64,000 nt of DNA, taken from positions 629,655 through 693,654 of the forward strand of contig NZ_RRUE01000002.1 in NCBI RefSeq assembly GCF_003892345.1, read 5' to 3'. Source of the stretch: Lautropia dentalis (GTDB taxonomy: Bacteria; Pseudomonadota; Gammaproteobacteria; Burkholderiales; Burkholderiaceae_E). The translations under genes were made by a program, and so were the position numbers. Positions 47,626-56,679 of this stretch are shown piece by piece (position 1 is the first letter of the stretch; the number at the start of each line of letters is the position of its first letter). Under the pieces are notes generated by a model. It made no database searches, had not been told where the DNA came from, and saw only the letters and a list, made by a program, of their open reading frames with translations.

Positions 47626-49187
47626 CTTTCGATTACCCACATCTCAACCCAAAGCTAATGACAGGTGGTAGGCTTTACACATGAGGGGCACTTGACAATA
47701 GCGGGTCATCGCCCCAGGGCGCGGAGGTGGCATCGATGGGAGCACGAGGCCGGTCAGCGGATAGCGACAGGATAGATGTGGGCAGGGAGTGGGTTGCCGA
47801 GGAGGTGTCCGGTTGCCAGTTTCCGGACCAACGTCTCGGGAGCAGGTTGCACAGCTTGATGGGAGGTCTGGGCGCACAGGTCGGGAGCACCATTCCCACC
47901 GCATGTGAGGACTGGGCCAGCATCAAGGCCGCCTACCGGTTTCTGTCCAATGACAGGGTGGATGAACATGCCATTCTGTCCGGGCACATGAAGGCGACGG
48001 CAAGACGGATTCGGGCAGCGGATGGCCCCATACTGATTCTGCACGACACGACAGAGTTTTCGTACGACCGGGAGGATCCGGAATCCATCGGCTACACCAG
48101 AGAAATGCCCTCTGCCCGAAAGGATGTGACAGGCAAGACGATCCGCTACCGTGTGTGCGGTGTCATGATGCATTCAAGTCTGGCAATAACGCTACAGGGG
48201 TTGCCATTGGGGCTGAAGTTCTGGAGTCGCAAGCAGTTCAAGGGCACACAGGCGCTCAAGAACAGGATCAACCCCACCCGGATTCCGATCGAGGAGAAGG
48301 AAAGCTACCGGTGGCTGCAGAACGTGGGTCAGTCCACGGCGTTGTGCGGCGATGCGTCACGCTGTGTGCACATTGGGGACCGCGAGGCCGATATCTACGA
48401 GCTGTTCTGCACTGCTCATCAACAGGGAGCAAAGTTTCTCTTCCGGACGTGCGTAGACCGACTGGCTGGAGACGGAAAGCATACAATTGCCGACGAGATG
48501 GCCGAAGTTGCCGTCAAGGGGCTGCATCAGGTCGAGTTTCGCGACAAGAAGGGCAAGCTCTGCCATGCCGTACTGGAACTGCGCTACCGGCACATCAGGG
48601 TCAGGCCTCCCACAGCCAAGCAAAAACACTATCCCGATCTGGAACTCACGGTACTGCATGCGCGGGAACGGAACGTACCGAAGGGCAGGAAACCGCTGGA
48701 CTGGAAACTGATCACGAACATGCCGGTTCGCTCACGGCAGCAGGCCATCGAGAAGCTGGACTGGTATGCGATGCGCTGGAAGATCGAGACGTTTCACAAG
48801 GTTCTGAAGTCTGGATGCAAGGCGGAGGAGGCTCTGCTGCGTACGGCTGACCGGTTGAGCAACCTGATTGCGATCTACTGCATTCTGAGCTGGCGCATTC
48901 TCTGGCTGACGATGTTCAATCGCACCAGTCCAGAAGAAAGGCCAGAGCTGGTCTTCACGGAAACAGAGATGCGGGTGCTGGACGCGAAGATATCGAATAC
49001 GGGCAAGATCAGGGACATGCCCCGTTCAGTGGAGCGCTATGTGATCATGCTTGCGCGTCTGGGAGGGTATATCGGGCGGCGCAACGACCGCCCGCCAGGG
49101 AACAAGGTGATCTGGCGAGGGATGGTCCGATTGACGGACATTGTGTTCGGTGTGATGCTTGCCGAACAAGATGTGGGTAATTGAAAG
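47626..49187 (+). mobile_element. Second IS50-like (IS4 family) insertion sequence
   Basis: The 1562-bp element has terminal inverted repeats ctttcgattacccacatct (from 47626) and agatgtgggtaattgaaag (to 49187). The 9-bp target duplication gtttgtgaa is present at 47617-47625 and 49188-49196, and the empty site is preserved in copy A at 45395-45403. It carries one transposase. The termini differ from those of the IS at 6535. Confidence 0.95.
47745..49184 (+). CDS. IS50/Tn5-like transposase (IS4 family)
   Basis: The frame is intact, 485 aa from ATG 47727 or about 479 from downstream GTG codons near 47745; the exact start is uncertain. Tn5-type motifs: CEDWASIKAAYRFLSNDRVD, first catalytic Asp in LILHDTTEFSYD, second in CVHIGDREADIYELF, and the catalytic Glu region EKLDWYAMRWKIETFHKVLKSG. 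The TGA stop lies inside the right inverted repeat. It is clearly paralogous to the transposase at 6640 but distinct at many positions. Confidence 0.9.
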   Translation, partial: RGRSADSDRIDVGREWVAEEVSGCQFPDQRLGSRLHSLMGGLGAQVGSTIPTACEDWASIKAAYRFLSNDRVDEHAILSGHMKATARRIRAADGPILILHDTTEFSYDREDPESIGYTREMPSARKDVTGKTIRYRVCGVMMHSSLAITLQGLPLGLKFWSRKQFKGTQALKNRINPTRIPIEEKESYRWLQNVGQSTALCGDASRCVHIGDREADIYELFCTAHQQGAKFLFRTCVDRLAGDGKHTIADEMAEVAVKGLHQVEFRDKKGKLCHAVLELRYRHIRVRPPTAKQKHYPDLELTVLHARERNVPKGRKPLDWKLITNMPVRSRQQAIEKLDWYAMRWKIETFHKVLKSGCKAEEALLRTADRLSNLIAIYCILSWRILWLTMFNRTSPEERPELVFTETEMRVLDAKISNTGKIRDMPRSVERYVIMLARLGGYIGRRNDRPPGNKVIWRGMVRLTDIVFGVMLAEQDVGN

Positions 49188-49508
49188 GTTTGTGAAACGC
49201 TGGAAGGATGGGTGGCTGCTCGGCAGGGACAGGGGGGCGGTCCGGCTGATGGGCGGGATGAGTGGCAGGTCGGCAGGGATGAGGGGGCTGACAGCCGACC
49301 GGCGGATGAGTGGGGGATTTCTCTCCTTCGGTGTCTGGCTCGAAGGGGGTCTGGGGGCGAAGGGAGTTCGCGGGGACGAAAGAGATCATTGCACGCATCC
49401 AGCGATGCAGCCATCCCGGTTGTTCCGGTCAGCTGGATGTGATTCAGCCGTCCTGTGTGGATGGCTGGTGTGGGATACTTCAATGGGCCTGTCGAGAGGG
49501 AGAAGAAG

Positions 49509-49814
49509 ATGCAGATGAGTGAACCGAAGAGCTATCTTCCCGCGGAAGAGCGGGAGGCCTTTCTCAGGGAAGGAAGGATGGATGCCCTGTATATCGCCGA
49601 GTCGTTGAGGGCAGGTGAAGAGGGTGATGAAGACACGGCCTGGGCATGGCTGGCACAAGGCCAGATGCCGGCAGAAGTCCTTCTCGCGCTCAAATGGAAT
49701 CTGGGCCCCGACTTCATCAGGAAGAAGGGTCTGAAAACGGAACTGGCCGATGAAGCCTATGGGAAAGGCTGGATGGAGAAGGAGAAGTACACGGAAAAAT
49801 CCTTGCAGGGGTAA
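49509..49814 (+). CDS. Small acidic protein, first gene of an unknown cassette
   Basis: The ATG at 49509 is preceded by a strong purine tract (gagagggagaagaag) and gives 101 aa; an ATG at 49515 is an alternative. The protein is helical and charged (PAEEREAFLREGRMDALYIAE, DTAWAWLAQGQMPAEVLLALK, FIRKKGLKTELADEAYGKGWM). It is followed 3 bp later by the next gene, so they form an operon. The compact size and downstream toxin remnant make an antitoxin or accessory role possible, but no known antitoxin fold is visible. Confidence 0.65.
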   Translation: MQMSEPKSYLPAEEREAFLREGRMDALYIAESLRAGEEGDEDTAWAWLAQGQMPAEVLLALKWNLGPDFIRKKGLKTELADEAYGKGWMEKEKYTEKSLQG

Positions 49815-49817
49815 AGC

Positions 49818-50426
49818 GTGGACAAGACGATTGGAACGTTCAACCGTTTGCTGTCCGTCGAACGCTATGCGGTCAGTTCTGTGAAGGCGACCCCGGAGGG
49901 GCGAAACCTGGAAACCTCTCAGCGGAATCTGCTCAAGAGCCTTCGCGAGCTGGGAAAGTCAGGGAACTTGCCCATGATCGTTGCGGTGGAAAAGACGATC
50001 GTTGAGGCAGAGCGTGCCTACTACGCCAATAGCAGGGCCATGGATGCCAGTCTGAAGACTGCCCTGCAGGAACTGGATGTCGTGGAGAAGCACATCGGTA
50101 TCGTTGATGATCCGGTGCGTTACAAGGCTGTGGACGAGGTCTACAGTCTGCCCCGGAGCCGGAAAGGTGGCTTGCCGAATGACGAGGCGCGTCAGGCATT
50201 GCGCAGCCACTATGCCAGGCTGAGCAACATGGACAAGGCCCGTTTGGGTGATGTCGAGAAACAGCTCATCGATGCCAGAAAGTCGAACATCTTTCAGGCC
50301 GAGAAACTTTACAGGGAACGTCAGGCCAACGCGTTGACGGCGGAAACGCTCGCAAAGAGCGAACGTGGTGAGGATGTGCATCACGCCAGGAATGCGGACG
50401 ACCTGTTTGACCAGCTGGACATCTGA
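49818..50426 (+). CDS. Helical protein, second gene of an unknown cassette
   Basis: The product is 202 aa from a GTG start, with aggggtaaagc immediately upstream. It is almost entirely alpha-helical, with coiled-coil-like stretches (ALQELDVVEKHIGIV, MDKARLGDVEKQLIDARKS, AEKLYRERQANALTAETLAKSE) and an acidic end (ADDLFDQLDI). Its stop codon overlaps the start of the truncated YafQ-like ORF (TGATG), indicating translational coupling. The family is not recognised. Confidence 0.65.
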   Translation: MDKTIGTFNRLLSVERYAVSSVKATPEGRNLETSQRNLLKSLRELGKSGNLPMIVAVEKTIVEAERAYYANSRAMDASLKTALQELDVVEKHIGIVDDPVRYKAVDEVYSLPRSRKGGLPNDEARQALRSHYARLSNMDKARLGDVEKQLIDARKSNIFQAEKLYRERQANALTAETLAKSERGEDVHHARNADDLFDQLDI

Positions 50427-50590
50427 TGTGCCAGCCCGACTGTTCCGGTCAGTTCAGGTGTGACGTGAAGCAGGCACAGAGACGCGGCAAGGACATCAAC
50501 AAACTCAAGGCCCTGCTTGCGTTGCTCATCGATGGCAAGCCGCTACCAGCAGTCTGTCTCGACCACCCGTTACCGCGGGGTTGCCAGTGA
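50426..50590 (+). pseudogene. Truncated YafQ-type mRNA interferase toxin
   Basis: ATG 50426 overlaps the preceding stop and opens a 54-aa frame. It aligns with the first half of E. coli YafQ: SGQFRCDVKQAQRRGKD against SGQYSKDVKLAQKRHKD, then NKLKALLALLIDGKPLPAV and DHPL. After DHPL it ends abruptly with PRGCQ and a stop. The entire catalytic half of YafQ (the segment with GYRDAHVEPDWILIY and the C-terminal histidine) is missing, so the toxin should be inactive. No DinJ antitoxin precedes it. Confidence 0.72.
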
Positions 50591-50604
50591 AGGCCCGTGT
50601 CGCA

Positions 50605-50633
50605 GGGAAACACCCTTCCTGCTGGTGTTTCCC
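50605..50633 (-). terminator. Hairpin ending the EPS operon
   Basis: Perfect 10-bp arms gggaaacacc (50605-50614) and ggtgtttccc (50624-50633) begin 20 bp past the stop of the leftward Wzy-like gene. It is well placed to end the EPS operon, though without a long U-tract. Confidence 0.72.
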
Positions 50634-50652
50634 GACCTGCCGGGCCAGAGAG

Positions 50653-52467
50653 TCATTCCCCCGGCCTGATCAGCCGCCCGTCCTTGTCACGTGCCGGCGG
50701 GGTACGCTTGCCCGCGGGTTTGGCCGCAGCGGGCCGCGCGCCGGCGGGGGCTGCACGGGTGCCGTCCGGCTGTCTGGGGGACGGGGCGGCATGGGCGGTA
50801 CCGGTGTGCGTGCCCGTCCGGCTGCCCGGTGCTGCGCCGCGCTGGCCGGTGGTGCCTGTGGCGCCGGTGACACCGGCAGTGGATTCGGCGTTCCCCATGG
50901 TTCCGGCAGGGTTCAGCAGCCGCCCATGGGCATCACGGGCCGAGGGGCGTGTGGCGGTGCGGGGGCCGGCCTTGCCGCCGGGGTAGCGACTGGACGTGCG
51001 GGAGCCTGCCGGTGTGCCCGCGCCCATGGCTGCCCCGGCAGCGCCGCCGCCATGCATCGACGCAGCGGCGCCGGCGCCTGTTGAAGTGCCCGTGCCGGCG
51101 TGCATCGAAGCACCTGCACCCACTGCGGCACCTGCACCAGCCCCCATCGCAGCAGCGGCACCGGCGGCCGCACCGGTGACGGCTGCATCGCTGTCGGCGG
51201 CGTCTTCGCTGCCCGGCACCACCGTCTCGTCCAGCACGCCATTCTTCAGCATCACCCAGTAGCGTGCTGCCAGGGCCGTCAGAATCCAGTAATTGCCGGT
51301 CACGGCGCCGTCGAGCAGGCGGCTGCCGTACAGATTGCCCAGCATGACGGCGATGGTGGCCCCGGCATAGCCAGCCGCCAGGGTACGCTGGTCGGCGGTC
51401 TTTGCCAGCTTCCAGAGGCGCCAGGCCAGCGTGGAGAGTGCTCCGTACAGCACCAGCGTCATGATGCCGCCGAACGGGCCGGCCTCGGTGGTGATCAGCA
51501 CCAGGAAGTTGTGGGCATCCATGCCGGACAGGCTGGGTACCTCGCTGCCGATCTCACGCTTGAAGTGGTTCAGGCCAATGCCCCACGGCCGTGACAGCAG
51601 CAGCCGGCCGGCGCCTTCCCAGAGAACGAAGCGGCTTTCGGTACTTTCGTCCAGCTGCTCCTCGCCGGTTTCCTCGGAGACCTGCTCGGTCATGGCCAGA
51701 CGGGTGACCACGCCCTCGGGTACCCAGGATTCATAATTCACCACCGCCAGCAGGATCAGGAGACCCAGCACCACGTTGCGCTTCATGGTCATCAGCAGCA
51801 GCATGGCGGCCACGATCAGGTAGGCCTGACGTGAGTACGTGCAGAAGATGGCCAGCAGCAGGATGCCTACCCCGCTGATGCCTCCCCAGCGCACCAGGGG
51901 CCGCCCCTTCTGGTAGAGCGCGACGGCGGCAAACACCGGCATGAACATCGAGTAGAACACGGCAGCCAGGTTGGACGCCTTGTAGTTGGTGCCGAAGGGG
52001 CCGGCGGCCCGCTTGGTTTCGCCGTAGACGCCAAAGCCGTAGTCGATGCCTTCGCGAATGGCTTCCAGCCCCGCTACCGCCGCCACGAACAGCACCATGT
52101 AGAACATGTGCCGCAGGGTGGTCTCGTCGCGCACGGCATGGAAGAAGACGAAGTACAGGCACAGGAAGAACAGTGAGTTCTTCAGCGCCGTCAGATCCTC
52201 CATGATCATCGAGGGGTCGGACAGCTGCCCGGCCAGGAAGGCCCAGCCCAGCATGCAGAAGTAGGCGATGAACACGCCCTTCAGCGGTGTGGCGTCGGAG
52301 AGGGGCAGCTGTTTGTTGCGCTGGTGGACGAAGTACAGGATGGCGAGAAACAGCAGGTTGATGGAGTTCAACCCCTTCACGCCCAGGTCTGCCGGCAGGT
52401 GCAGCTGGTTGGGCACCCACACGATCATGGCTGCCAGCAGGTAATTCAGGAGCTTGTTCTGGTTCAA
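50653..52467 (-). CDS. Wzy/O-antigen-ligase-like membrane protein with low-complexity tail
   Basis: The 604-aa protein has about ten or eleven membrane helices within residues 1-420 and a large periplasmic loop between ~260 and 310 (SRFVLWEGAGRLLLSRPWGIGLNHFKREI), characteristic of Wzy polymerases and O-antigen or O-glycosylation ligases. The motif GMDAHNFLVLITTEAGPFGG is typical of the ligase group found in exosortase-linked loci. Residues ~430-604 are an Ala/Gly/Thr/Pro-rich cytoplasmic tail with two similar motifs (RDAHGRLLNPAG, RDKDGRLIRPGE). Last gene of the operon; its start overlaps the deacetylase stop by 4 bp. Confidence 0.85.
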   Translation of the reverse strand: MNQNKLLNYLLAAMIVWVPNQLHLPADLGVKGLNSINLLFLAILYFVHQRNKQLPLSDATPLKGVFIAYFCMLGWAFLAGQLSDPSMIMEDLTALKNSLFFLCLYFVFFHAVRDETTLRHMFYMVLFVAAVAGLEAIREGIDYGFGVYGETKRAAGPFGTNYKASNLAAVFYSMFMPVFAAVALYQKGRPLVRWGGISGVGILLLAIFCTYSRQAYLIVAAMLLLMTMKRNVVLGLLILLAVVNYESWVPEGVVTRLAMTEQVSEETGEEQLDESTESRFVLWEGAGRLLLSRPWGIGLNHFKREIGSEVPSLSGMDAHNFLVLITTEAGPFGGIMTLVLYGALSTLAWRLWKLAKTADQRTLAAGYAGATIAVMLGNLYGSRLLDGAVTGNYWILTALAARYWVMLKNGVLDETVVPGSEDAADSDAAVTGAAAGAAAAMGAGAGAAVGAGASMHAGTGTSTGAGAAASMHGGGAAGAAMGAGTPAGSRTSSRYPGGKAGPRTATRPSARDAHGRLLNPAGTMGNAESTAGVTGATGTTGQRGAAPGSRTGTHTGTAHAAPSPRQPDGTRAAPAGARPAAAKPAGKRTPPARDKDGRLIRPGE

Positions 52468-53501
52468 GGGGTGGCGTCGATGATTTGCAGGTTGCGGATG
52501 GCCCGTTTGAAGTCACCAACCGGGGTGTCGGGCATGCCGACGCGGGCAATGGCGTAGCGCGAGGCCGGTGCCTGGTTGATGCCCCGGCGGGTGTCCACGG
52601 CGTGGTGGAATCCGAGTGCCGCGAGCAGGTCGGGCATCCACACCGATGAGCGTCCGCCGGGGTAGGCAAAGCTGTCGACGGGCTGCTGGGTGAGTTCCTG
52701 CAGCTGCTGGCGCGACGCGCCGAGGTCGGCCATCAGCTGTTCGCGGTTGAGCAGCTTGGGGTCGATGTGCCGGGTGGTGTGGGCGCCGATCTGAAAACCG
52801 CGCCGGGCCAGTTCCTGCACCTGCTGCGTGTTCATGCGCCGGGCCTGCAGCGCGGGTGGAATGGGGCCCGGTTCGAGCATCTCTTCCATCTGTTCGAGGC
52901 ACTGCTCGATGGCGCCGGGATTGCGTTCCCACAGCGCATTGAGAATGACCTTGCAGCTGTCGGCCCGCACGTTGCGGCCCAGTGGCAGCGGGTGGGGCAG
53001 TTCCGGCAGGCCGATGCTGCGCGGGTCCACGCTGTGCGCCTGGGTACAGGCCAGGATGGCGATGGCCCGGTCCCACCACATAGGATGGCCGGTTTCCAGG
53101 CCACCGGTGATGACGTAGAAGGTGGCGGGCAGCCGGTATCTTTCCAGCAGGGGGGCGGCGTTGCTGAGGTTGTCCAGCAGGCCGTCGTCGAAGGTGATGG
53201 CCACTGCGTTGGGCGGCAGCGGCTCGTTGTTGAGCAGGTGTTCCACCGCCTGGGTGAGCGGCAGGACATGGGTGTGGGCAGCCAGCCAGGCCAGCTGCTC
53301 CTCGAAATACTTCTGGCGGACGCACATGCCCAGCGCGAATGGATCGGACGCCAGGTCATCGATGACGCGGTGATACATCAGCACGAGCAGCCGGTTGGGC
53401 TCGCCCATCAGCCGCTGGACCTTCTCGTCGTACACGCCGACCTTGTCGGCCAGGGGCGAGACGATCTGTTTGATGATTTGTTTTCCGCGATCTTTCAGCA
53501 T
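52464..53501 (-). CDS. CE4 polysaccharide deacetylase
   Basis: The 345-aa protein has the NodB homology domain: motif 1 ITFDDGLLDN (Asp pair), motif 2 HTTRHIDPKLL (metal-binding H-x3-H type) and motif 3 SFAYPGGRSS. N-terminal sequence (LLVLMYHRVIDD) is typical of EPS-locus members of the family. It would remove N-acetyl groups from the growing or finished polysaccharide. There is no signal peptide, so it may be cytoplasmic or membrane-associated. It overlaps the AsnB-type gene by one base. Confidence 0.9.
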   Translation of the reverse strand: MLKDRGKQIIKQIVSPLADKVGVYDEKVQRLMGEPNRLLVLMYHRVIDDLASDPFALGMCVRQKYFEEQLAWLAAHTHVLPLTQAVEHLLNNEPLPPNAVAITFDDGLLDNLSNAAPLLERYRLPATFYVITGGLETGHPMWWDRAIAILACTQAHSVDPRSIGLPELPHPLPLGRNVRADSCKVILNALWERNPGAIEQCLEQMEEMLEPGPIPPALQARRMNTQQVQELARRGFQIGAHTTRHIDPKLLNREQLMADLGASRQQLQELTQQPVDSFAYPGGRSSVWMPDLLAALGFHHAVDTRRGINQAPASRYAIARVGMPDTPVGDFKRAIRNLQIIDATP

Positions 53502-55399
53502 TACGTCACCGGAGGTCGGGGTCTCTGTTCCGGCAGGGTCTTCAGCCAGGTTTCCAGCACCATCACCATCCAGAGCAGTTCGCCCCGGTCCTGCAGGCCC
53601 TGCTGGTGTTCGTCCACCAGGGTCTGGATGCCCTGCATGCTGAAGAGGCCGCGTTCACGGAAGGCGCGGCTGCCGATCGTGTCCAGCAGCATGGGCTTGA
53701 GGTCGGTGCGGAACCAGCTGGCCAGCGGAATGGCAAAGCCCTGCTTGCGCTTGTTCAGCACATCGGCAGGCAGCAGCCGGGCGGCAACCTTGCGGAACAG
53801 ATATTTGCCCTGTTCGCCCCGCAGCTTCATGTCGAAGGGCAGCCGGGCGGCAAAGGCAATGAGGTTCTGGTCAAGGAGCGGCGCACGTCCTTCCAGCGAC
53901 ACGGCCATGGTGGTGCGGTCCACCTTGGTCAGGATGTCGTCGGCCAGGTACGTGTCCATGTCTCCGGACAATATCCGCTCCATGTCCGAATCGATGTCGG
54001 ATCTGACGAACCGTTGCCGGATACTGCCGAATGGATCGGTTTTCGCGCGCTCGCCGAACAGCAGGCCGAGGTCGGCCGGGCTGGCCAGCCCTACCAGGGC
54101 CAGATAGTCGTCGGGCCACGGCAGGCCCATGCGCTGGCCGATGCCGGCCAGCCGGCGGCCCTTCGCGCCGGGGATCAGCGCACCGGCCAGCCTTGCCAGC
54201 CCGGGGCCCATGCCCAGCGTACTGCGGCGGATACGCTGCAGCGCCGCATAACGCCTGTAGCGCGAGTAGCCGGCAAAGAGTTCGTCGCCGCCGTCGCCCG
54301 ACAGCACCATCTTGACGTGTTTGGCGGCCAGTTGCGACACCAGATAGGTGGGGATGGCCGACGAGTCGCCGAAAGGCTCGTCGAAGTGATGGGCCAGTGT
54401 GTCGAGCAGGCCGGTGGCATCGGCACGGACCACCAGTTCGTGGTGTTCGGTGCCCAGGTGTTCGGCCACGCGGCGGGCGTCGGGCAGCTCGTCGAAGGCG
54501 GCCTCTTCGAAGCCGATGGAAAACGTCTTGAGCGGCTGCGACAGGTGGCGGGTCATCAGCGCGCAGACCACGCTGGAGTCCAGTCCGCCGCTCAGGAAGG
54601 CGCCAAAGGGCACGTCCGAGACCAGGCGTACCTTCACGGCGTCGTCCAGCTCTGCCAGGAGGCGTTCTTCCAGCGTGGCCTCGTCGTCGGTCCACTTGGG
54701 CTGGAAGTCCACGTGGGCGTAGCGGGTCTGCTGGATGGTGGGGGCGCCGCCATCGCGGCCCGGCTCGATGCTCATCCAGTGGGCCGGGGGCAGCTTGGCA
54801 ATGCCCTCGAAGATGGTGTCGGGCGCCGGAATGTAGCCCAGGCTGAAGAAGTCCTGCACGGCCGGCATGGACAGTTGCGGTGTCCAGCCGGGCACGGCCA
54901 GCAGGGTTTTCAGCTCGGAGCCAAAGCCCAGCAGGCCGGGCGAGAGTTCACCCACGTACAGCGGCTTCTTGCCGATGCGGTCGCGGGCCAGCACCAGCCG
55001 CCGCCGGTCCTGGTCGACCACGGCGATGGCGAACATGCCGCGCAGCCTTTCGAAGCAGGCGGTGCCGTACTCGGCATAGGCATGGGCGATGACTTCCGAA
55101 TCGGAATGGCTCTGGAACACGTAGCCGCGGGTTTCCAGTTCCCTGCGCAGTTCGCGGAAGTTGTAGATCTCGCCGTTGAACACCACCTGGATGCGGCCCC
55201 CGGCACTGCTGACCGGCTGGTGGCCCCCGGCCACGTCGATGATGGCCAGACGGCGCATGCCGATGGCGGCCCAGTCGTTCTGGAAGGTGCCCTGATCGTC
55301 GGGGCCGCGGTGCACGATGCTGGCGCACATGGCCTGCAGCGTTTGCGGCCCGGGCAGGGGGCGGCCATCGAGGGAGATCAGTCCGGCAATGCCACACAT
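53501..55399 (-). CDS. asnB: Asparagine-synthase-type amidotransferase
   Basis: The 632-aa protein has an intact class II glutaminase domain (MCGIAGLISLDGRPLPG, catalytic Cys2; HRGPDDQGTF; FNGEIYNFRELR). A synthetase domain with ATP PP-loop LSGGLDSSVVCAL and SGDGGDELFAGYSRYRR follows. Length and context match the amidotransferase of exosortase-linked EPS loci, which is thought to amidate a uronic acid or another sugar carboxylate rather than make asparagine. That fits the uronate made by TviB/TviC. It starts 2 bp after the preceding glycosyltransferase gene. Confidence 0.9.
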   Translation of the reverse strand: MCGIAGLISLDGRPLPGPQTLQAMCASIVHRGPDDQGTFQNDWAAIGMRRLAIIDVAGGHQPVSSAGGRIQVVFNGEIYNFRELRRELETRGYVFQSHSDSEVIAHAYAEYGTACFERLRGMFAIAVVDQDRRRLVLARDRIGKKPLYVGELSPGLLGFGSELKTLLAVPGWTPQLSMPAVQDFFSLGYIPAPDTIFEGIAKLPPAHWMSIEPGRDGGAPTIQQTRYAHVDFQPKWTDDEATLEERLLAELDDAVKVRLVSDVPFGAFLSGGLDSSVVCALMTRHLSQPLKTFSIGFEEAAFDELPDARRVAEHLGTEHHELVVRADATGLLDTLAHHFDEPFGDSSAIPTYLVSQLAAKHVKMVLSGDGGDELFAGYSRYRRYAALQRIRRSTLGMGPGLARLAGALIPGAKGRRLAGIGQRMGLPWPDDYLALVGLASPADLGLLFGERAKTDPFGSIRQRFVRSDIDSDMERILSGDMDTYLADDILTKVDRTTMAVSLEGRAPLLDQNLIAFAARLPFDMKLRGEQGKYLFRKVAARLLPADVLNKRKQGFAIPLASWFRTDLKPMLLDTIGSRAFRERGLFSMQGIQTLVDEHQQGLQDRGELLWMVMVLETWLKTLPEQRPRPPVT

Positions 55400-55401
55400 G
55401 G

Positions 55402-56679
55402 TCAGTGCATCCGGTGGGAGGAGTCGGGAGAAGAGAACGGGCTGGGAATACCGGCGTCAGCCACGTCTTCGGGGTCGCTGGGGCCATCCAGGGCGGTCAG
55501 CGTCCAGGCGTCGCCGTCGTAGATGGTCTGCAGCTGGTGGCCCACCGTGGGGATGGACGCATTGGCCTGCACGAAGCGCCGGGCAGCATCGCCCATGCGG
55601 GCGAGGCCGGGACGCCCCAGCCGATGGGCGGCCTGCAGGTGGCGCGCCAGCGCGGGGGCATCACCGGCCCGGAACAGCCAGCCGGTCTGCTGCGGCATGA
55701 TGAAGTCCTCGTTGCCGCTCACGCGCGAGCCGATCATCGGCAGGCCGGACGCCATCGATTCGAGCAGCGTGTTCGACAGTCCCTCGGTGTAGGAGGTCAG
55801 CACCCCCACGTCGGCCGTGGCCAGCTGTTCGGATACATCGTCGCTGTGCCCCAGAAAGCGGACCTGTTCCTCGCGCTGGCCGGCCCGCACCTGGGCGCGC
55901 AGTTTGTCTTCGAGCGAGCCGGTACCCACCAGCAGCAGGCGCACCTTCTGTTCGGGCGTGAAAGCCTGCATCCAGGCCTCGAGCAGCACGTCCAGACCCT
56001 TCACGGGTTCCAGGCGGCCCACGTACAGCACCACCAGTTCCGTGCTGGTGTCGGCGTCGCGCCGGGCACGCAGGGCCTGGATACGGGGCTGGGCCGGGTC
56101 GAAGCGGTCCAGATCGACGGCGTTGGGGATGCGGTAGACCTGTGCTGCCGAGAAGCCCGCCTCCATCAGCCGGTTGGCCAGCGCCTGGCTGATGGCCTGG
56201 ATCATGGTGCGCTTGAGGATGGTGCGCTTGATCCGCATGAACAGCGAGGGGTGCGGGTCCAGAATGCCACCCTGCAGCTCGGTCATGCCGGTGAGCTTGA
56301 CGATCAGGGGCTTGCGGAGCTGGCGGTTGACGAGGGCGCTGGCGACGGCCATGTTCTGGGCAATGTGGCAGTGAATGGCCTTGATCTCGCGACGGCGCTG
56401 GCGCAGCAGGCGGGTCAGCCGGTACTGCAGGACCAGCCCCCCGAGCAGCGGAACGCGCGGATAGCGCAGCCGGATGATTTCCACCAGCCCCTGCCGTTCG
56501 TGGGCGACCTGCGGCCCCCAGGGCACCATCGGAACCACGATGGTGCTGGGAATGCCCTGTTCGGCCAGCCACCGGGTGAGCGTACCCACCTGCGATTCGG
56601 CGCCGCCCCCGCCCGTGGACGGGTAGACGCTGTCGAGGATCATGAAGACCCGTTGTGCGAGGTCAGTTCTGCGTGTCAT
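55402..56679 (-). CDS. GT4-family glycosyltransferase
   Basis: The start at 56679 (MTRRTDLAQRVFMILDSVYP) gives 425 aa. GT-B fold: N-terminal glycine-rich STGGGGAESQVGTL, C-terminal nucleotide-sugar domain with VLYVGRLEPVKGLDVLLEAW, VRLLLVGTGSLEDKL and the E-x7-E motif region EGLSNTLLESMASGLPMIGS. It adds a sugar to the lipid-linked repeat unit on the cytoplasmic face. The 5' end overlaps the upstream synthetase gene by 17 bp, indicating coupling. Confidence 0.9.
   Translation of the reverse strand: MTRRTDLAQRVFMILDSVYPSTGGGGAESQVGTLTRWLAEQGIPSTIVVPMVPWGPQVAHERQGLVEIIRLRYPRVPLLGGLVLQYRLTRLLRQRRREIKAIHCHIAQNMAVASALVNRQLRKPLIVKLTGMTELQGGILDPHPSLFMRIKRTILKRTMIQAISQALANRLMEAGFSAAQVYRIPNAVDLDRFDPAQPRIQALRARRDADTSTELVVLYVGRLEPVKGLDVLLEAWMQAFTPEQKVRLLLVGTGSLEDKLRAQVRAGQREEQVRFLGHSDDVSEQLATADVGVLTSYTEGLSNTLLESMASGLPMIGSRVSGNEDFIMPQQTGWLFRAGDAPALARHLQAAHRLGRPGLARMGDAARRFVQANASIPTVGHQLQTIYDGDAWTLTALDGPSDPEDVADAGIPSPFSSPDSSHRMH

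Larger units (their letters stand above)
47452..49315. repeat. Direct repeat copy B, interrupted by an IS50-like element
   Basis: 47452-47625 and 49197-49315 together match copy A (45230-45522) with only a few mismatches, and gtttgtgaa is duplicated on both sides of the IS. The bases from 49316 to 49508 show no feature I can assign. Confidence 0.9.

Noticed and set aside
53606-55522. 638-aa open frame antisense to the AsnB-type gene (and a similar 477-aa one at 55405-56838)
   Set aside because: Composition is that of a shadow (Gly/Gln/His/Val-rich, no motifs), while the opposite strand encodes full, well-conserved enzymes.
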